In this document: piece by piece, positions 1 through 10,850 of the stretch
Numbering within the stretch: position 1 is the first letter of the stretch
Layout: every line of letters begins with the position of its first letter
NCBI GenBank assembly: GCA_016802295.1
Contig: JAESIW010000137.1
Location: 6,713,860 to 6,777,859 of the forward strand
Direction of reading: 5' to 3'
Source: Brachionus rotundiformis
Taxonomy: Eukaryota > Rotifera > Eurotatoria > Ploima > Brachionidae
Length of the DNA stretch: 64,000 bases
Program-made: the position numbers and the translations under genes
The notes under the pieces: generated by a model
What the model was told of the DNA's origin: nothing
What the model saw: the letters and a program-made list of their open reading frames with translations, nothing else
The model's database searches: none

Positions 1-527
1 CCTAATTTTAATATAATTATTTCAATTTGTTTTAAATATCGATTTTAAATTTTTACCATTTTTGCCAATCTTTTTATTACTTATCCATTACCATTATTTT
101 ATATTAAATTAATTTACTTTTTTTTTTACCAATCTAATTAATATAATAGATTATTTTATTTTTTTGAAATTAATTTTCTAATCAAATAAATATTACTTTT
201 TTTATTTTGTCTTTTAAATTAATATAATTTTTAGTATTTATTTTTTCAAAATTTTCAATCTTATTTTTAATAATTTATTCAAATTGTTTTAAATATCGAT
301 TTGACATTTTTGCCATCAATTTCCAATATTTTTATTACTTATCCTTTACCCTTATTATACTTTTGTATTGTTTTAAAAAAAATTCAAATAAATAATTTCT
401 TACATTTTTATCTACCTATATTTGCCAATTTTTTTATAATTTATCCTCTTTCTTTTTTGTATTAACTAATTTTTTTAAACCAATTCAATTTAAGATTATT
501 AATTTATTTTAAAAATTTAGTTTCTAT
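1..527. repeat. AT-rich region with dispersed repeat copies
   Basis: Very AT-rich sequence 3' of the kinase gene. A roughly 100-bp motif (1-100) recurs in part at 270-350 and 405-450, and in reverse orientation at 1375-1472 on the other side of the kinase gene. A second shared piece (about 118-170) returns inverted at 1637-1683. The order of the two pieces is not mirrored, so these look like separate copies of dispersed repeats rather than the ends of one element. No gene is seen. Confidence 0.6.
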
Positions 528-1210
528 TCAAGCTTTATTATTTTTTCTCTTAATTAGATAAATTAGCATTTCAATTAAGGCAGGATCGGACTTTTCGCCA
601 TTGTGCATGACATCACATTGCAGCCTGAATGGTTTAATGTACTTTTCTTGTCCTTTTGGAAACAAGCTTTGACCAAGAATGATTTTTATTAAATAATGTT
701 ACCTGGTATTACGTGTTTGATGCATTGGTTGTATATGTACTGTGCATTATAGCCTTGGATGTCTTTGGTATACTTAATAAACCGTCTCAAGGCACAGATG
801 TACTCGCTGGTCTCGACCCACACAGTAAGATCGAGCAACGACCTGAGCCTTTCGTTGCAGAGCAAAAAGCAGCCCTCTAGAATTATGTATTTGTACTGTC
901 CAGGAGACACGCTCAGGAACTTGGTGACCACACAGCTTCCTAGGTCGAATTTAGGAATGCTTACTTGGATATGGTCGCGTATGCTTTCCAAATGATGGTT
1001 CAGAAGCTGAAAATTTATGGCCTCTGGACAGTCGAAGTTAATTGCCGCTTGGTCATCGTGCAAAATTTTGTATTCCTCTTCACTAAGCTCTTTGTAATAG
1101 TCATCCAGAGACATCAGAAGACACTCTTCTTTTCCCAATTTTCGGCATAACTCCTCTCCCAATGTGGTTTTGCCAGAACACGATATGCCAATAACTCCTA
1201 TAATAAACAT
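528..1210 (-). CDS. Uridine-kinase-like P-loop kinase, two exons
   Basis: Predicted cytosolic nucleoside kinase of the uridine kinase / nicotinamide riboside kinase group, transferring phosphate from ATP to a ribonucleoside. Exon 1 is 1210-703 and exon 2 is 652-528, joined across a 50-nt GT-AG intron (653-702), giving 210 aa. Residues 8-15 (GISCSGKT) are the Walker A loop; SLDDYYK follows at about residue 34 and NFDCPEAI at about 58, the place of the uridine-kinase NFDHPDA motif. Exon 2 supplies IPGQEKYIKPF...CDVMHNG, which matches the family's C-terminal P-x-KYADVII region; the exon 1 frame alone stops too early. It is shorter than typical UCK (about 260 aa) and near NRK length (about 200). 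Substrate choice cannot be read from sequence alone. Confidence 0.8.
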
Positions 1211-1699
1211 TTTTTTGTTTAACTTTCAAATTTTTGATAACTTGTCTAAACTTTAATTATTCAAGATAACATTGTTAATTTGCTTTACCAAGCAAAAATA
1301 AATTGTTTTTTAAAAGGTTTAAAACATTTTGAAAAATGAGATAAAGAGAATATTTTGTAAATTAAAAAATATAGAATAATGGTAAAGGATAAGTAATAAA
1401 AAGATTGGCAAAAATGGTAAAAATTTAAAATCGATATTTAAAACAAATTGAATTAATTATATTAAAATTAGGAAAAAGTAAATATATAATTATTACCTGT
1501 TTTTATTTTATGCCAAAATAAAACTAAAATACTGAATTTGGAACAAAATTTTTTGGAAAAATATTACAATAATTATAATTTAAAAATTTATTAAAAGAAA
1601 AAAAACCCACATTATTAAATTAAATTTAATGTAATAGATAAAAAAAATAAAATAATCTATTATATTAATTAAAGTTGGTAAAAGAAACACTCAATTAAG
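1211..1699. repeat. Intergenic AT-rich sequence with inverted copy of the window-start repeat
   Basis: Holds the presumed promoter of the kinase gene and the 3' flank of the GST. Positions 1375-1472 are nearly the reverse complement of 1-100, and 1637-1683 of 118-170. Nothing else recognised. Confidence 0.6.
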
Positions 1700-2329
1700 T
1701 TAAAATGGTGTAACTGGTCTTCTCTTGAGATATTGGGCAATTTTTGGATTGGAGCGAACCTTTTCGTCCAGTTTCTTGATATTTGGAAAATTGTTGAATA
1801 AAGTCTGAGCCTTGTCGCCTTGAAGGTCGAGAAAATTGAACAAATAGAGATCGACCCAAGTGAGACCACTTGGAGCCACAAAGCCAGATCGGCTCTGGAT
1901 GATTCTTTCTTCTAAATTTTTCAAATGCTTTGGCAAAGTCTCGTTGTCAAATTTCTCTTGATCTTGTTTCTTTTTTTGCTCGTCTTTTTCGGAAAACAAT
2001 CGCACCATTGCATTCATTAGGTCAGTGATGTGGTCACCATACATGTCGACAATGGCTGCTTCTTCGTCCGATTTACCAGCCAACTTGAATTTGCGTGCCA
2101 AATATCTAGCTATGGCAACTGACTCGCCCAGGCATAGTGTTTGCGAGCCACTGGTCACTTGGAGAAAAGGCGCAGTGCCAAAAGGAGCCATTGATTTGTA
2201 CTCAGGCCATTTGGACTGCTCAAAACGAATGTCTTCGTATGGCTTGCCAGCTGCTTCGAATATCAATCGAATCACCTCAGCTCGGAACTTGAACCCAAAG
2301 TAATACAACTTGTACTGAGCATTTCCCAT
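1700..2329 (-). CDS. Glutathione S-transferase, sigma-like
   Basis: Single-exon 209-aa cytosolic glutathione S-transferase. The thioredoxin-like N-terminal domain begins KLYYFGFKFRAEVIR, with the expected catalytic Tyr at residue 9 or 10. APFGTAPFL (about residues 49-57) carries the cis-proline that holds glutathione, and LGESVAIARYLA (about 67-78) is the glutathione gamma-glutamyl binding motif. The all-helical C-terminal domain runs from about 85, including LTWVDLYLFNFLD, the N-capping/hydrophobic-staple region of GSTs. Length is normal for the class, and its look is closest to invertebrate sigma-class enzymes (prostaglandin D synthase-like or detoxification). The start ATG sits after a purine-rich leader. 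No intron is visible. Confidence 0.93.
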   Translation of the reverse strand: MGNAQYKLYYFGFKFRAEVIRLIFEAAGKPYEDIRFEQSKWPEYKSMAPFGTAPFLQVTSGSQTLCLGESVAIARYLARKFKLAGKSDEEAAIVDMYGDHITDLMNAMVRLFSEKDEQKKKQDQEKFDNETLPKHLKNLEERIIQSRSGFVAPSGLTWVDLYLFNFLDLQGDKAQTLFNNFPNIKKLDEKVRSNPKIAQYLKRRPVTPF

Positions 2330-2890
2330 TTTCTTTTTTCACCTTTTATTTTTATTTTTCTATCAGAAATTATTTTCTTCAGGTATTTATAGTTTCCAAA
2401 AATAAAAGCTTTGTCATTTATATTTACTTTATTTAGAATATTTTATAAACTATATCAAAAAATCTAGTTTGACTAAGAAAGTCTAAAAAATGCTAAATCA
2501 TTTGATAAAATCATTTAATTTTTATGCTTATTAAATAATTAAATTAAAATTGATTGTCACCAATTTACGTCACAACTAGTTAGATTATTTAATAATACAC
2601 TTATTTTTTATTTTCCTTAGCTCATAAAAGTAAGGAAAAATCTGATTTTAAAATCTTTATTAAAAGTGATTTTTTGTCTAGTTTATTTTGAAATTTTTTT
2701 TTAAATATTTTTAGTTTTTTTAAAAATTGATTGTTTTTTAAACCGGAAAAACAAGGTAACAGATTAAATTCTTTGTTATTACTACTTTTACATTTTTTAT
2801 AATAATTACTTGATTAGCATCTTATACAGTATTTTTTTTATTTATGTTTAGATTGAGTATTTAAATATAAAAGAAAGTATACAGTTCCAA
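2330..2890. other. Intergenic, nothing recognised
   Basis: AT-rich upstream region of the GST gene. No coding, RNA or clear repeat signal is seen. Confidence 0.5.
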
Positions 2891-3500
2891 TCTTGAATAG
2901 GACAGGGACATAAGAAACTGTTGAAGAAAAGGACCTCGGTGTTGTTTTTTAATGACCCAAAATCGAACAAACAAAGTTCATCTGCGGCACCTAAAGCCAA
3001 CAGAGTGTTAGGTCAAATTAGAAATGCGTTCGTGTGCTCGGACAAAGAAACTTTTAGACATTTATACATAGAACTTGTCAGACCACTTCATTAAAGGGTT
3101 CCGAATACTCAGAGCGTATTCCCAATTGAAAGCTGGCATAAACATCATCGAAAGAGTTCAAGTAAGAGCGACAAAGCTAGTCCAATGTTTGAACGAAAAG
3201 CCATACCAAGAAAGGCTAAGGGCTTTGGACTTAATGAGCTTAGAAGATCGTAGAACAGAACTAGAGGGGATCTTATTCAAATGTTCAAAAAAGTCAATCG
3301 TTATGAGAAGATTCACCTAATCAAAGGTGTGAATCTGGACTTGATGAGAAAACATAACATGAAATTAGAGAAAGAAATTTGCAAACAAGCTACATCAAGA
3401 TATAACTTTCTTACCATCAGAGTGGTTTACTCAGTAACTCAGAGACCATTAAAAAGGAAACAAAATAAATCCAATAGAATTAAAATTAATTCAATAAATT
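2890..3500 (+). pseudogene. Non-LTR retrotransposon RT C-terminus, decayed (CR1/L2-like)
   Basis: Two overlapping frames on the plus strand together give the C-terminal tail of a LINE reverse transcriptase. The first has IERVQVRATKLVQCLNEKPY, then RLRALDLMSLEDRRTELEGI; after a frameshift near 3290 the second has LEKEICKQATSRYNFLTIRVV. This order (E-x-VQ-RATK, YxxRLxxLxLxSLExRR, RxxFxxRVV) is standard for CR1/L2/Jockey-type elements. It is 5'-truncated, with stops and a frameshift, so it is not functional. Confidence 0.8.
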
Positions 3501-3539
3501 TTTTTTTAATAAATTAAATTTTCTTTTATTTTCTTTAAA

Positions 3540-3910
3540 ATTTTTAATGATCGATCAAACTCGAGCACGTTGGACGTGGTCGCACTTTGCACAGCTCGAC
3601 GATTGAGCTGCAACAATCTTCTCCAGTTCCAGTACAAACGCCAGCACCTGCCCCAGACGCAGAAAAAGATGACCTTGAGTAAAAAAAAAGAATTTGTTTT
3701 TTTGATCTTTTGAAAGTCTCTAACTAAGTCTCTAACTAAGGAGGAAACTTGATTTTAAACGGGGACTAATGTAACACCCCCTCTACCCCAGCCCCTTACT
3801 ATATATATATATATTAATAAAAGTCTTTGTTTAAAGGAATCAAAATTCTTTATTTAGTAGGGTCACGCTGTTAAAGTTCCTTTTCAATTAATTAAATTTT
3901 AATTTCATTA
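3540..3910 (+). mobile_element. Possible 3' end of an LTR retrotransposon (PPT + LTR start)
   Basis: A GC-richer coding-like stretch (3550-3680, frame reading ...LQQSSPVPVQTPAPAPDAEKDD then stop) precedes a purine-rich tract and the boundary GGGGACTAA|TGTAACACCCC at 3770. That junction looks like a gypsy-type polypurine tract followed by a 5'-TGTAACA LTR terminus. The LTR end is not clear; a CA at about 3910 is one possibility. No matching second LTR is seen in this window. Confidence 0.35.
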
Positions 3911-3961
3911 CAATTTTTAAGTAAAATTCCTTATCTTTTAAGAAAATTTGATATTGATATA

Positions 3962-4438
3962 AAGATGTTTGCTGATGACACCACGATCAGTAATTCTGAC
4001 AATGACTTAGATAGCGTTTAGAAAAATTTTTCGGGTACTATTCATAATCTTAGTAGTTGGTGTTATTTTAACAAGGTTGATATTAATTGGTCAAAAACCT
4101 ATTGTATGATCTTTTCAAATAGAAAGACTATTATTCCCAAGATGATCAATCTTTGTGGAAATGAAATAGAAGTTGTCAATGAAATAACTCTTTTAGGTTA
4201 TAAAATTGATCAAAATCTTAACTTTTCGAATTTTGCATGTAGTATCTCATTAATTGTAAATAAAAAATTACTCAGCATTAAGAGACTTTTCTATCTATCA
4301 ACTTCTGTAAAAATACAGGTTTTTAAGACCTTTATATTTTCTTATTTTGATTATTGCTCGACTCTCCTGTGCTATTTCTCAAAAGAGGCTAAGAGTTATT
4401 ATATTTACAAAATAAATCTTAATATTTTATTGAAATAA
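3962..4438 (+). pseudogene. Non-LTR reverse transcriptase fragment with FADD motif
   Basis: Plus-strand frame starting near 3962 reads KMFADDTTISNSDNDLDSV, then a stop, then WSKTYCMIFSNRKTIIP and LLGYKIDQNLNFSNF. FADD is the catalytic YxDD-box equivalent of LINE RT, and the following N-x-SKT-x-x-M-x-F and LGY-x-ID motifs are the usual downstream RT/thumb motifs. It has one internal stop and both ends are truncated. Confidence 0.8.
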
Positions 4439-4542
4439 TTATTTCAAAAAGAATACAAATAATTTGATTTATTAAAACAAAGAACATTTTAATTTAATAA
4501 AATTAATTAATTTTAAATCTTAATTAATTTAAATATAAAATT
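4439..4542. other. Short 3' flank between RT fragment and serpin
   Basis: AT-rich, with AATAAA-like strings suitable as a poly(A) signal for the minus-strand serpin. Nothing else. Confidence 0.3.
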
Positions 4543-5753
4543 CTATGGTGCCATTGGCAAGTCAGGTCTCACAAATTTACCTATGAACAAAATGTTATTA
4601 TAAATCTTTTCATGAATCACAAACATAAATGGTTTGTTGCAGACAAAATTAATTCTTTGGTAGTGGACAGATTCCTTTTCGGAATAGAGGCCGAAGTTAA
4701 TGGCGCTGGAGGCGGTCGCTTCGGCGCCATTCTCGTCTATTTCCAAGCTTGTTTTGTGCACAATGTCCGAAATGAGTAGACCAGTTTGGCTGCTGATGGC
4801 ACTAAAGTTGGCAAATCGACCAAATATCGACTCAGCGCCCAATTTTACAATGCTTTTTTTCAGCTTTAAAAATAAACTTAGACAATTAATTACTTTTAAT
4901 TTTAATTAGTTACATTTAGGTCAGAATTGATTGAAAACTTTGGTATAAAAATGTTCATTGGTTCCTTAATCATATTCAGGCCAATTATCTTTTGAATATT
5001 TTGGACATTTAATTGCTTTTCCACATGTGCCAGACTAAATCTCCTATTTGGCAAGATTATGGTCATGGCAAAATTTCTATCAACAAATGGTATTTCTACA
5101 GTGCTTGCGTCAATGTTGGCCGGCTTGAAAAAATGCTTGAAATGGTCGTCATAAATTCTCATCATGGGGACTTTGACTTTGGAGCCGTCTGTGAGAAAAA
5201 AGTCCTCTTTAAAAGTGGTGTCCTGGTCAAATGGCAGCGCCCAGTTGGCTTTGAAGTAAATGGCGTTGACCAGAAGCATTCTGGTCGCTGAACTAAGTTC
5301 GTCCTGGCTGACAGCTTGCTTTACTTTGCTGTTTGTGTGCGACATGACCCATTGGTTGATAATTCTGGCTGAATTTTGCGAGTTGGCAAAGTCCAGCTGC
5401 TCCAATGATCCACTAAACATTGAGTTAACTGTGTGCAAGAAATTTGCCTTTAGTGTAAAGCCTTTTTGCACATAGACCTTATTTGCCAAACTGAGCTTTA
5501 GACCTTGGTCAGAAAAGCGCTGAACATAGTCCAAAAAATTGCGGCTCTGGCTAAAAGCTTGATGGTCTGTTTGTGGGCTAATGTCTAGCAGTTTGCCAAG
5601 CTGGTTTTGGGATTGAGCTTTGGCACCTGCGTAACAAATTAGCAGTGACATGAAAAGGCTAATTGGCGAAACAACCAAATTGTGCTCATTTTCCAGCGAC
5701 ACTTGGCTGTACACCTTTTGGGTAAATGAGTTGTATGATACTTCACCGCTCAT
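4543..5753 (-). CDS. Intracellular-type serpin, two exons
   Basis: Serine/cysteine protease inhibitor of the serpin fold, 386 aa. Exon 1 (5753-4914) ends ...SINSDLN and joins exon 2 (4863-4543), which starts LKKSIVKLGAESIF, across a 50-nt phase-0 intron. There is no signal peptide (it starts MSGEVSYNSFTQKVYSQV), so a cytosolic clade-B-like or nucleocytosolic serpin is likely. NLVVSPISLFMSLL is the conserved N-terminal SPxSI region; exon 1 also has the MLLVNAIYFKANW strand. In exon 2, TSLEIDENGAEATASSA is the reactive-loop hinge: small residues at P14-P9 (AEATAS) suggest an inhibitory serpin. The scissile bond by spacing falls near NFGLY-SEK. FVCNKPFMFVIHEK...ILFIGKFVRP is the C-terminal serpin signature. 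Confidence 0.93.
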
Positions 5754-6081
5754 TGCTTGGTAATAAGTTTAGATTAGATAGAATTTATCTATTTATAGTC
5801 ATTTATCTCATGTGACCTTTTAATTTTGGTGATGAGTTCAAAAAGTTAAATTTTTCAATGGGTCAGAATTTTGCCTTAAACCAACTTTTAATAATCACTT
5901 TTTTTATCAAATTTCTGCCTTATTGCTTGCCAAAAACTGCCAACTTATTTGACCTTAGAATCACAATGTTTGAAAAGATTCAAAAGAGACCAAAGTTAAC
6001 CAAGTTATTTTATTTAATTTAATGCTTAATTTTTATTAATAAAATTATTTTGAAAAAAAAGATAGCACTTTCTTTTTAAAA
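5754..6081. other. Intergenic between serpin and chitinase
   Basis: Short AT-rich gap containing the serpin 5' flank and the chitinase 3' flank. No other signal is seen. Confidence 0.5.
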
Positions 6082-8542
6082 TTAACATTTAACAAGTGAC
6101 TGGTAATTGCATGCCGAGATTGTTTGGTCAAACAAAAGCCCATTGGGACACTCAAATTCGGATATTGAGAGAAGATCGCTACCATGACAAAGATAAAATT
6201 TCCTACAATCAGATTGTGTGTCCGCATAGTAGCCTGGTCCGTTCGGACATTTGTCAACTGGTGGCCGTGTAGAAGGTGTTGTCAAGGAAGTAGTTGTTGA
6301 ATCAGTGCCATTAATTAGCTCAGACTTGATAAAATTTATCAATGGATATTTTCCCTTAATGGTATATTTATAAAATTAGAATACAAAATTTTTTAATTTG
6401 TAAAACTTTTTGACAAAATTGTCCAGCAAAGTCGTCCATGTCCATGGTCCATACCATTGCTCCGCCAATGTTTAACGATTTTAAAAAGTCAATCTAATTT
6501 TTATTTGTTTAACTACAATATTAGATTATATTGATTAGATTCACTTTTAGTTTTAGGCTTTCTTCATTATCGAAGCCAACCCATTGGTCATTCAAAAATG
6601 CGTAAGGCACTTTTTGAACGTTGTTCCATCGCTCTGACCAACCTTCTTCTAGATTGGTACAAATTTCATACGAGGCCAAAAAACCAGAGTCCCTTGTAAA
6701 CTAGACAACTTTTAATAAAAGCTAATGTGTTCTATGTTCGTAACAAGTGACCGAAACCTCTAAGTATTATGTTAAAGAGCATCTATTGAGCTTGCCTTTG
6801 AGCACTTGGGGATTCCAGTAGGTCAAAAAATCATAGAGAAATGAGGTTCTGAAAGTGACCATTCGTTTTAAAATTATTAAAGAATTTAAATTTCAAAGTG
6901 CAATTACTCTGTCAATTTTTAAAGTCTTTCTGAACTTCAAAAACCTAAGTCAAGAGAATTTAGTGCTTTTTAAGCGACTAAAATTGTCTTGATAGCTTAA
7001 GGATTGAGGTCAAAATTGAGAAAAAAAAAGTTTTGCCACTCTTTCAAAGTCGAATATTTGTATGACCGTTAAGTGTTTAAACATCATCCAATCAATATGG
7101 TTAGAACATGTCTAATCTAGCAGCCTAGCCCAACAATAAAATAAAAAACCGATGAAAAATGACTGAATAAACTTGGATTATTATGTAAAGCATAAAGCTA
7201 TACTGTGTCCCAAGATCAAATTTTTTGCTGAATAGGGTGATAAATATATGAAACAAACAACCAAAAAGTGTTGTTACTACTTAATAAGTTTAATTAAATG
7301 GCCAGTGGTCAAAAGATCATTGTTGAAGTTTTCAATAGCATTAATTAATTTAGTGGCTGTCTTCTGAGCTGAAGCACATGTACTAGCTACTTTATAAACC
7401 ATGATACTTATATTCTGAACTAAATATTTAGGAATCCATTGAATAATTAATTACCTTTCCAGGTAGACCAGGGCCTACGGCCGGACTTCCTATCTCATTT
7501 AGAGCTGGGTCTCTAAGTCTAAAAGTTCTGCCATAAGTAATCAAGCCAAGATTTATCTTTTGCGCCTCAGCTCCCTTGCTTATGTAGTAGTAGGCCGTAA
7601 AGTTGACACTTAAAAAGCGTGCGTTCTCGGTCTCTTGGGGCCTTGGGTAAAGTGGTGCCGGTGCGCCAGTAAACTGTTCCCACGCTCCATGATAATCCTT
7701 TAATCAAAAACAGATAAAAAAGATAAAAAATTGATTGTGAATTTTTACATAAGTCATCAAGTTGGCAAAATTTAAATTTCTTTAATTAATTATTCATTAT
7801 TTAATTAGTAACAAGTCTTATTAATAAAAAAATAAATAAATAAACTTTATTATTTCATCCACTTGATAGGCTGAGTCGATGACACTTTTACCAGCAGCTA
7901 GGGTGGCGCATAGCAACAAATTTTTCGCCTGATACAAATTGCTCATTATCTAAAGCCAGATTAGTTAATTGATGAGAACAAAATTTATAATTTAAGATAA
8001 ACACTTGAATAAATTTGGTAAAATTGATTTTATCTTCCGGACTAGAGCCCTCTCTATTAGCTTAAATGAGCAAATTAGATTTTAATTTTAAGTGGTTAAT
8101 TGAGCATGCCTGGATATTCCCAATTAATATCGAGACCATCGAACTTGTACTTGTTCAACAAGTTGATCGATTGGGCTCCAAAGCGCTGCATTGAGGCCGG
8201 ATCGGACACCAATCTGCTGAACTCGGCAGAGCCCATGTTCCATCCGCCGACTGACAGCAGCACTTTGAGCTCAGGGTTTATCTCTTTCAGGGCTGTGGTT
8301 CGCTCATAGAGGCCCTTGGTCGAGTCAGTAGACTCGTCGTTCCATTCAAATGGCACCAAGAGACCGTCTCTGATGACCGCAAAGGCGTATATTATGTGAG
8401 TGCAGAGGAACGGGTCTATCTTTTCGGGCAGGAATTTTGCCCCGTCTGGACGGTACTGTGACCAGTTGGTGGTATAACAGACAAGTCTAGTTCCATTTAT
8501 TTCATTAAATAGCACCAGTAAAGATAAAATAGCAAAGAGCAT
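6082..8542 (-). CDS. Family 18 chitinase with C-terminal CBM14 domain, eight exons
   Basis: Secreted endochitinase, 457 aa. Exons: 8542-8110, 8051-8005, 7949-7846, 7779-7749, 7697-7455, 6700-6545, 6493-6407, 6354-6082. Signal peptide at 1-17 (MLFAILSLLVLFNEING). The GH18 barrel follows: RLVCYTTNWSQYRP, LLSVGGWN, DGLDINWEYP, FANLMTYDYHGAWE, then GGAMVWTMDMDDFAG. The catalytic motif DxxDxDxE reads D-G-L-D-I-N-W-E: the proton donor Glu is present but the last Asp is Asn. A Thr/Ser linker leads to a six-Cys peritrophin-type (CBM14) domain (DKCPNG...CRKFYLCHG...FECPNGLLFD...C...C). Intron 1 lacks a GT donor and fits a GC-AG intron (CCAG|GCATGC). Intron 5 (6701-7454) holds a dispersed repeat. Role: chitin remodelling or digestion. 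Confidence 0.93.
6725..6975 (+). repeat. Dispersed repeat family B, copy in chitinase intron 5
   Basis: About 250-bp interspersed repeat with core phrases TATGTTAAAGAGCAT, GAGCTTGCCTTTGAG and CATAGAGAAATGAGGT. The same unit recurs at 8895-9105 (minus), 10620-10850, 40480-40780, 42955-43065 and 44080-44300. It has no coding capacity and no clear terminal repeats, so the class is unknown. Confidence 0.75.
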
Positions 8543-8890
8543 TTCGGAGATTTGTCAATTTTGTTATATAAATTTTATTTTTATATTAAAATTTAAAGGA
8601 CATTTTTCTAATAATTAGTCTCTTTTAATTAAGATTTTGGTCTAATTTGACATTTTTATCTTCTTCAGAGTCAAAATTTTTAAATAAAATTTTAATTAAT
8701 GTTCAAACATAAAAGTTATTAATAATTTTATTAAAACAGATTTATCTTTAATGACTTTTAAAATATGCTTCTGTGTAAAAACAAACAAACCAACTTTTTG
8801 TAATGTAATGGTTTAAATAGTAGCTAGGACATGTGCTTCAGCTGCAGTTAAGTAATAAACCACTGAGCATTGGGAACAGTTTTCGTTTAA
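8543..8890. other. Chitinase upstream region
   Basis: AT-rich; presumably contains the chitinase promoter. No specific motif can be supported. Confidence 0.4.
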
Positions 8891-8894
8891 TTTT

Positions 8895-9105
8895 GGACTG
8901 AACTGTGCTTAAAACTTTGCTAACTTGTGAAAATTGACAGAGTAATTGCACTTTGAAATTTAATACGAACGGTAACCTTCAGGATCTAATTTCTCTATGA
9001 TTTTTTGGCCTACCGATGTCTCAGAGTATTCAAAGGTAAGCTCAATAGATGCTTTTTAACATACTACTTGGAGGTTGTGGTCACTCTTTAGGAACATAGA
9101 AAATT
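8895..9105 (-). repeat. Dispersed repeat family B, inverted copy
   Basis: Reverse complement of the family B unit: on the minus strand it reads through the GTATGTTAAAAAGCATCTATT and CATAGAGAAATTAGATCC core. It is about 80-85% similar to the other copies by eye. Confidence 0.7.
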
Positions 9106-9914
9106 TAGCATTTGAAAAAGTGAAAATATTATGGAGACAAAACTTGTAGTCTTGCATGAATAGGAATTGAATTCTATCCATTATTCTTGGTCTCTCCCAA
9201 TAGATCGGCAATTGCTGTAGCTAGAATAAATTAAGATAATAGCTTATTTAATTCAGTCAAATATTGCCTTTTATTTTGAATACGAGCAAAATTTAGAATA
9301 GCTTGGATATACATGATTTAAATCTAACTTGTTCTTATTTTTTTTATTTCTAATTAAGTTAAATAAATTCTAATCAAAAATTAATTTATTTAATAAGCGT
9401 TTTCTCAACTACAAAAATGTCCTCTAGCGTCTATGCATAAATATTCTTTTAGACACTAAACTTCAACAAACAATAAACTTATAGCCATTTAATTAAGTTT
9501 AGCCTAAGCTTTTAATACAAGGCGCAAGAGTTTAATGTCAGGATATTTAACTCTTTTTAGGAGAGCTTAGCAGACGTTAAAAATAACGAATATTACAATT
9601 GATTCACTTGAAAGTCTGTTAGGGGCTTTAAGTAAGAGGGAGTGTTTCAGAATAACGAACAATGTGTTTAGCTTAAGTGGTCCGTTATCGGGCATACGTC
9701 AATAGGCTTGACTGAACACATTCATCTCGAAAACACAAACAACTTGCTCGAGAGTGACAAATCATTGTAACCAAACCAAATCAAATAAAACTTAAAACAA
9801 CTAAAGCTATTTACTTAGGATTTTTGATGTTGGTTTTTTTTTTCTCTCATTTAACTGTTTAATCTGAGCAAATATTTTAATTAAATTATATTGAGACAAA
9901 AACTTAAATAAAGA
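9106..9914. other. Intergenic, nothing recognised
   Basis: AT-rich sequence without sustained open frames. No repeat or RNA gene could be identified. Confidence 0.4.
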
Positions 9915-10035
9915 GGAAATTCAGAACCCTCAAATGTATAAGGAATAAAAAGCTGAAGTGACTTGAACATGTACTTAGAATGAAAGGAATACGAATATCA
10001 AAAAGAGCTCTTCAATGGACATCATCAGCCAAAGA
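9915..10035 (+). pseudogene. LINE reverse-transcriptase C-terminal relic
   Basis: The plus-strand frame reads IRNKKLK-stop-LEHVLRMKGIRISKRALQWTSSAK. This is the LxWLGHVLRMxxxRxPKxALxW motif found at the C-terminus of RTE/Jockey-type LINE polyproteins. It is short, with a stop at the usual Trp. Confidence 0.7.
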
Positions 10036-10619
10036 GGATCAGAGCAGCCATCACTGCCATAGCTCTGCTGCAATTATTATTTCAGAATTTCTATAGGAAT
10101 TAATTATTTGGTTTGATCTATCAAATCATGCAAAATGTAGAGCTATAAGCTGATTATACATCAGCTTGACTTTTTTTATCCTCAGCTTAAGGAAATCCCC
10201 ACTTAAATACTTTGACGAAAGCCGACACAGCGCTCTTAATTGCTTGTGTCGAAATTAAATTAATGAAAAAAAGTTATAAATTTAAATAAGGTTTAATTGT
10301 TCACAAAATAAAGTTTAATCGAATGTGAACAGTTAAATTGATTGAAAACGAGACATGATTATTATTTCTCAATTTATTATCAAGCTAAGACAGCAGAGCC
10401 AGAAGAGATAAAATTTATGATAAAAATTTTTAGATAATTCTATGAAGTCAAACTGAAAAGTATTAATATAAAAATAATTGACTTTTTTAATTATTGTAAA
10501 GCTTGGGATTATGCCTAAAATTTATTAGTTAACACATATCAAGAAGTTAGGTACCGGGTTATCTACCAGAGAAAGAAACAACTCTCTACCACAAGCGAGT
10601 TATCTTTTACACTTTTTCA

Positions 10620-10850
10620 AATGTGAAATTTTCTATGTTCTTAACAAGTGACCAAAACCTTTAAGTACTATGTTAAAGAGCATATATTGAGCTAGCCTTT
10701 GAGTAATCTGAAACCTCGGTATGCTAAAAGATCATAGAGAAATGAGGTTCTGCAAGTGACCATTCATTTACACATTTTGTTGCACAACTCTATCAATTTT
10801 TAGAGTTTTTCTGCACTTCAAAAAGCCAAAGTCAAGAGAATTAATAAAAA
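10620..10850 (+). repeat. Dispersed repeat family B
   Basis: Plus-strand copy of the family B unit: shares TTCTTAACAAGTGACCAAAA, ACTATGTTAAAGAGCATAT and the CATAGAGAAATGAGGTTCTG core with the copy in the chitinase intron. Confidence 0.75.
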
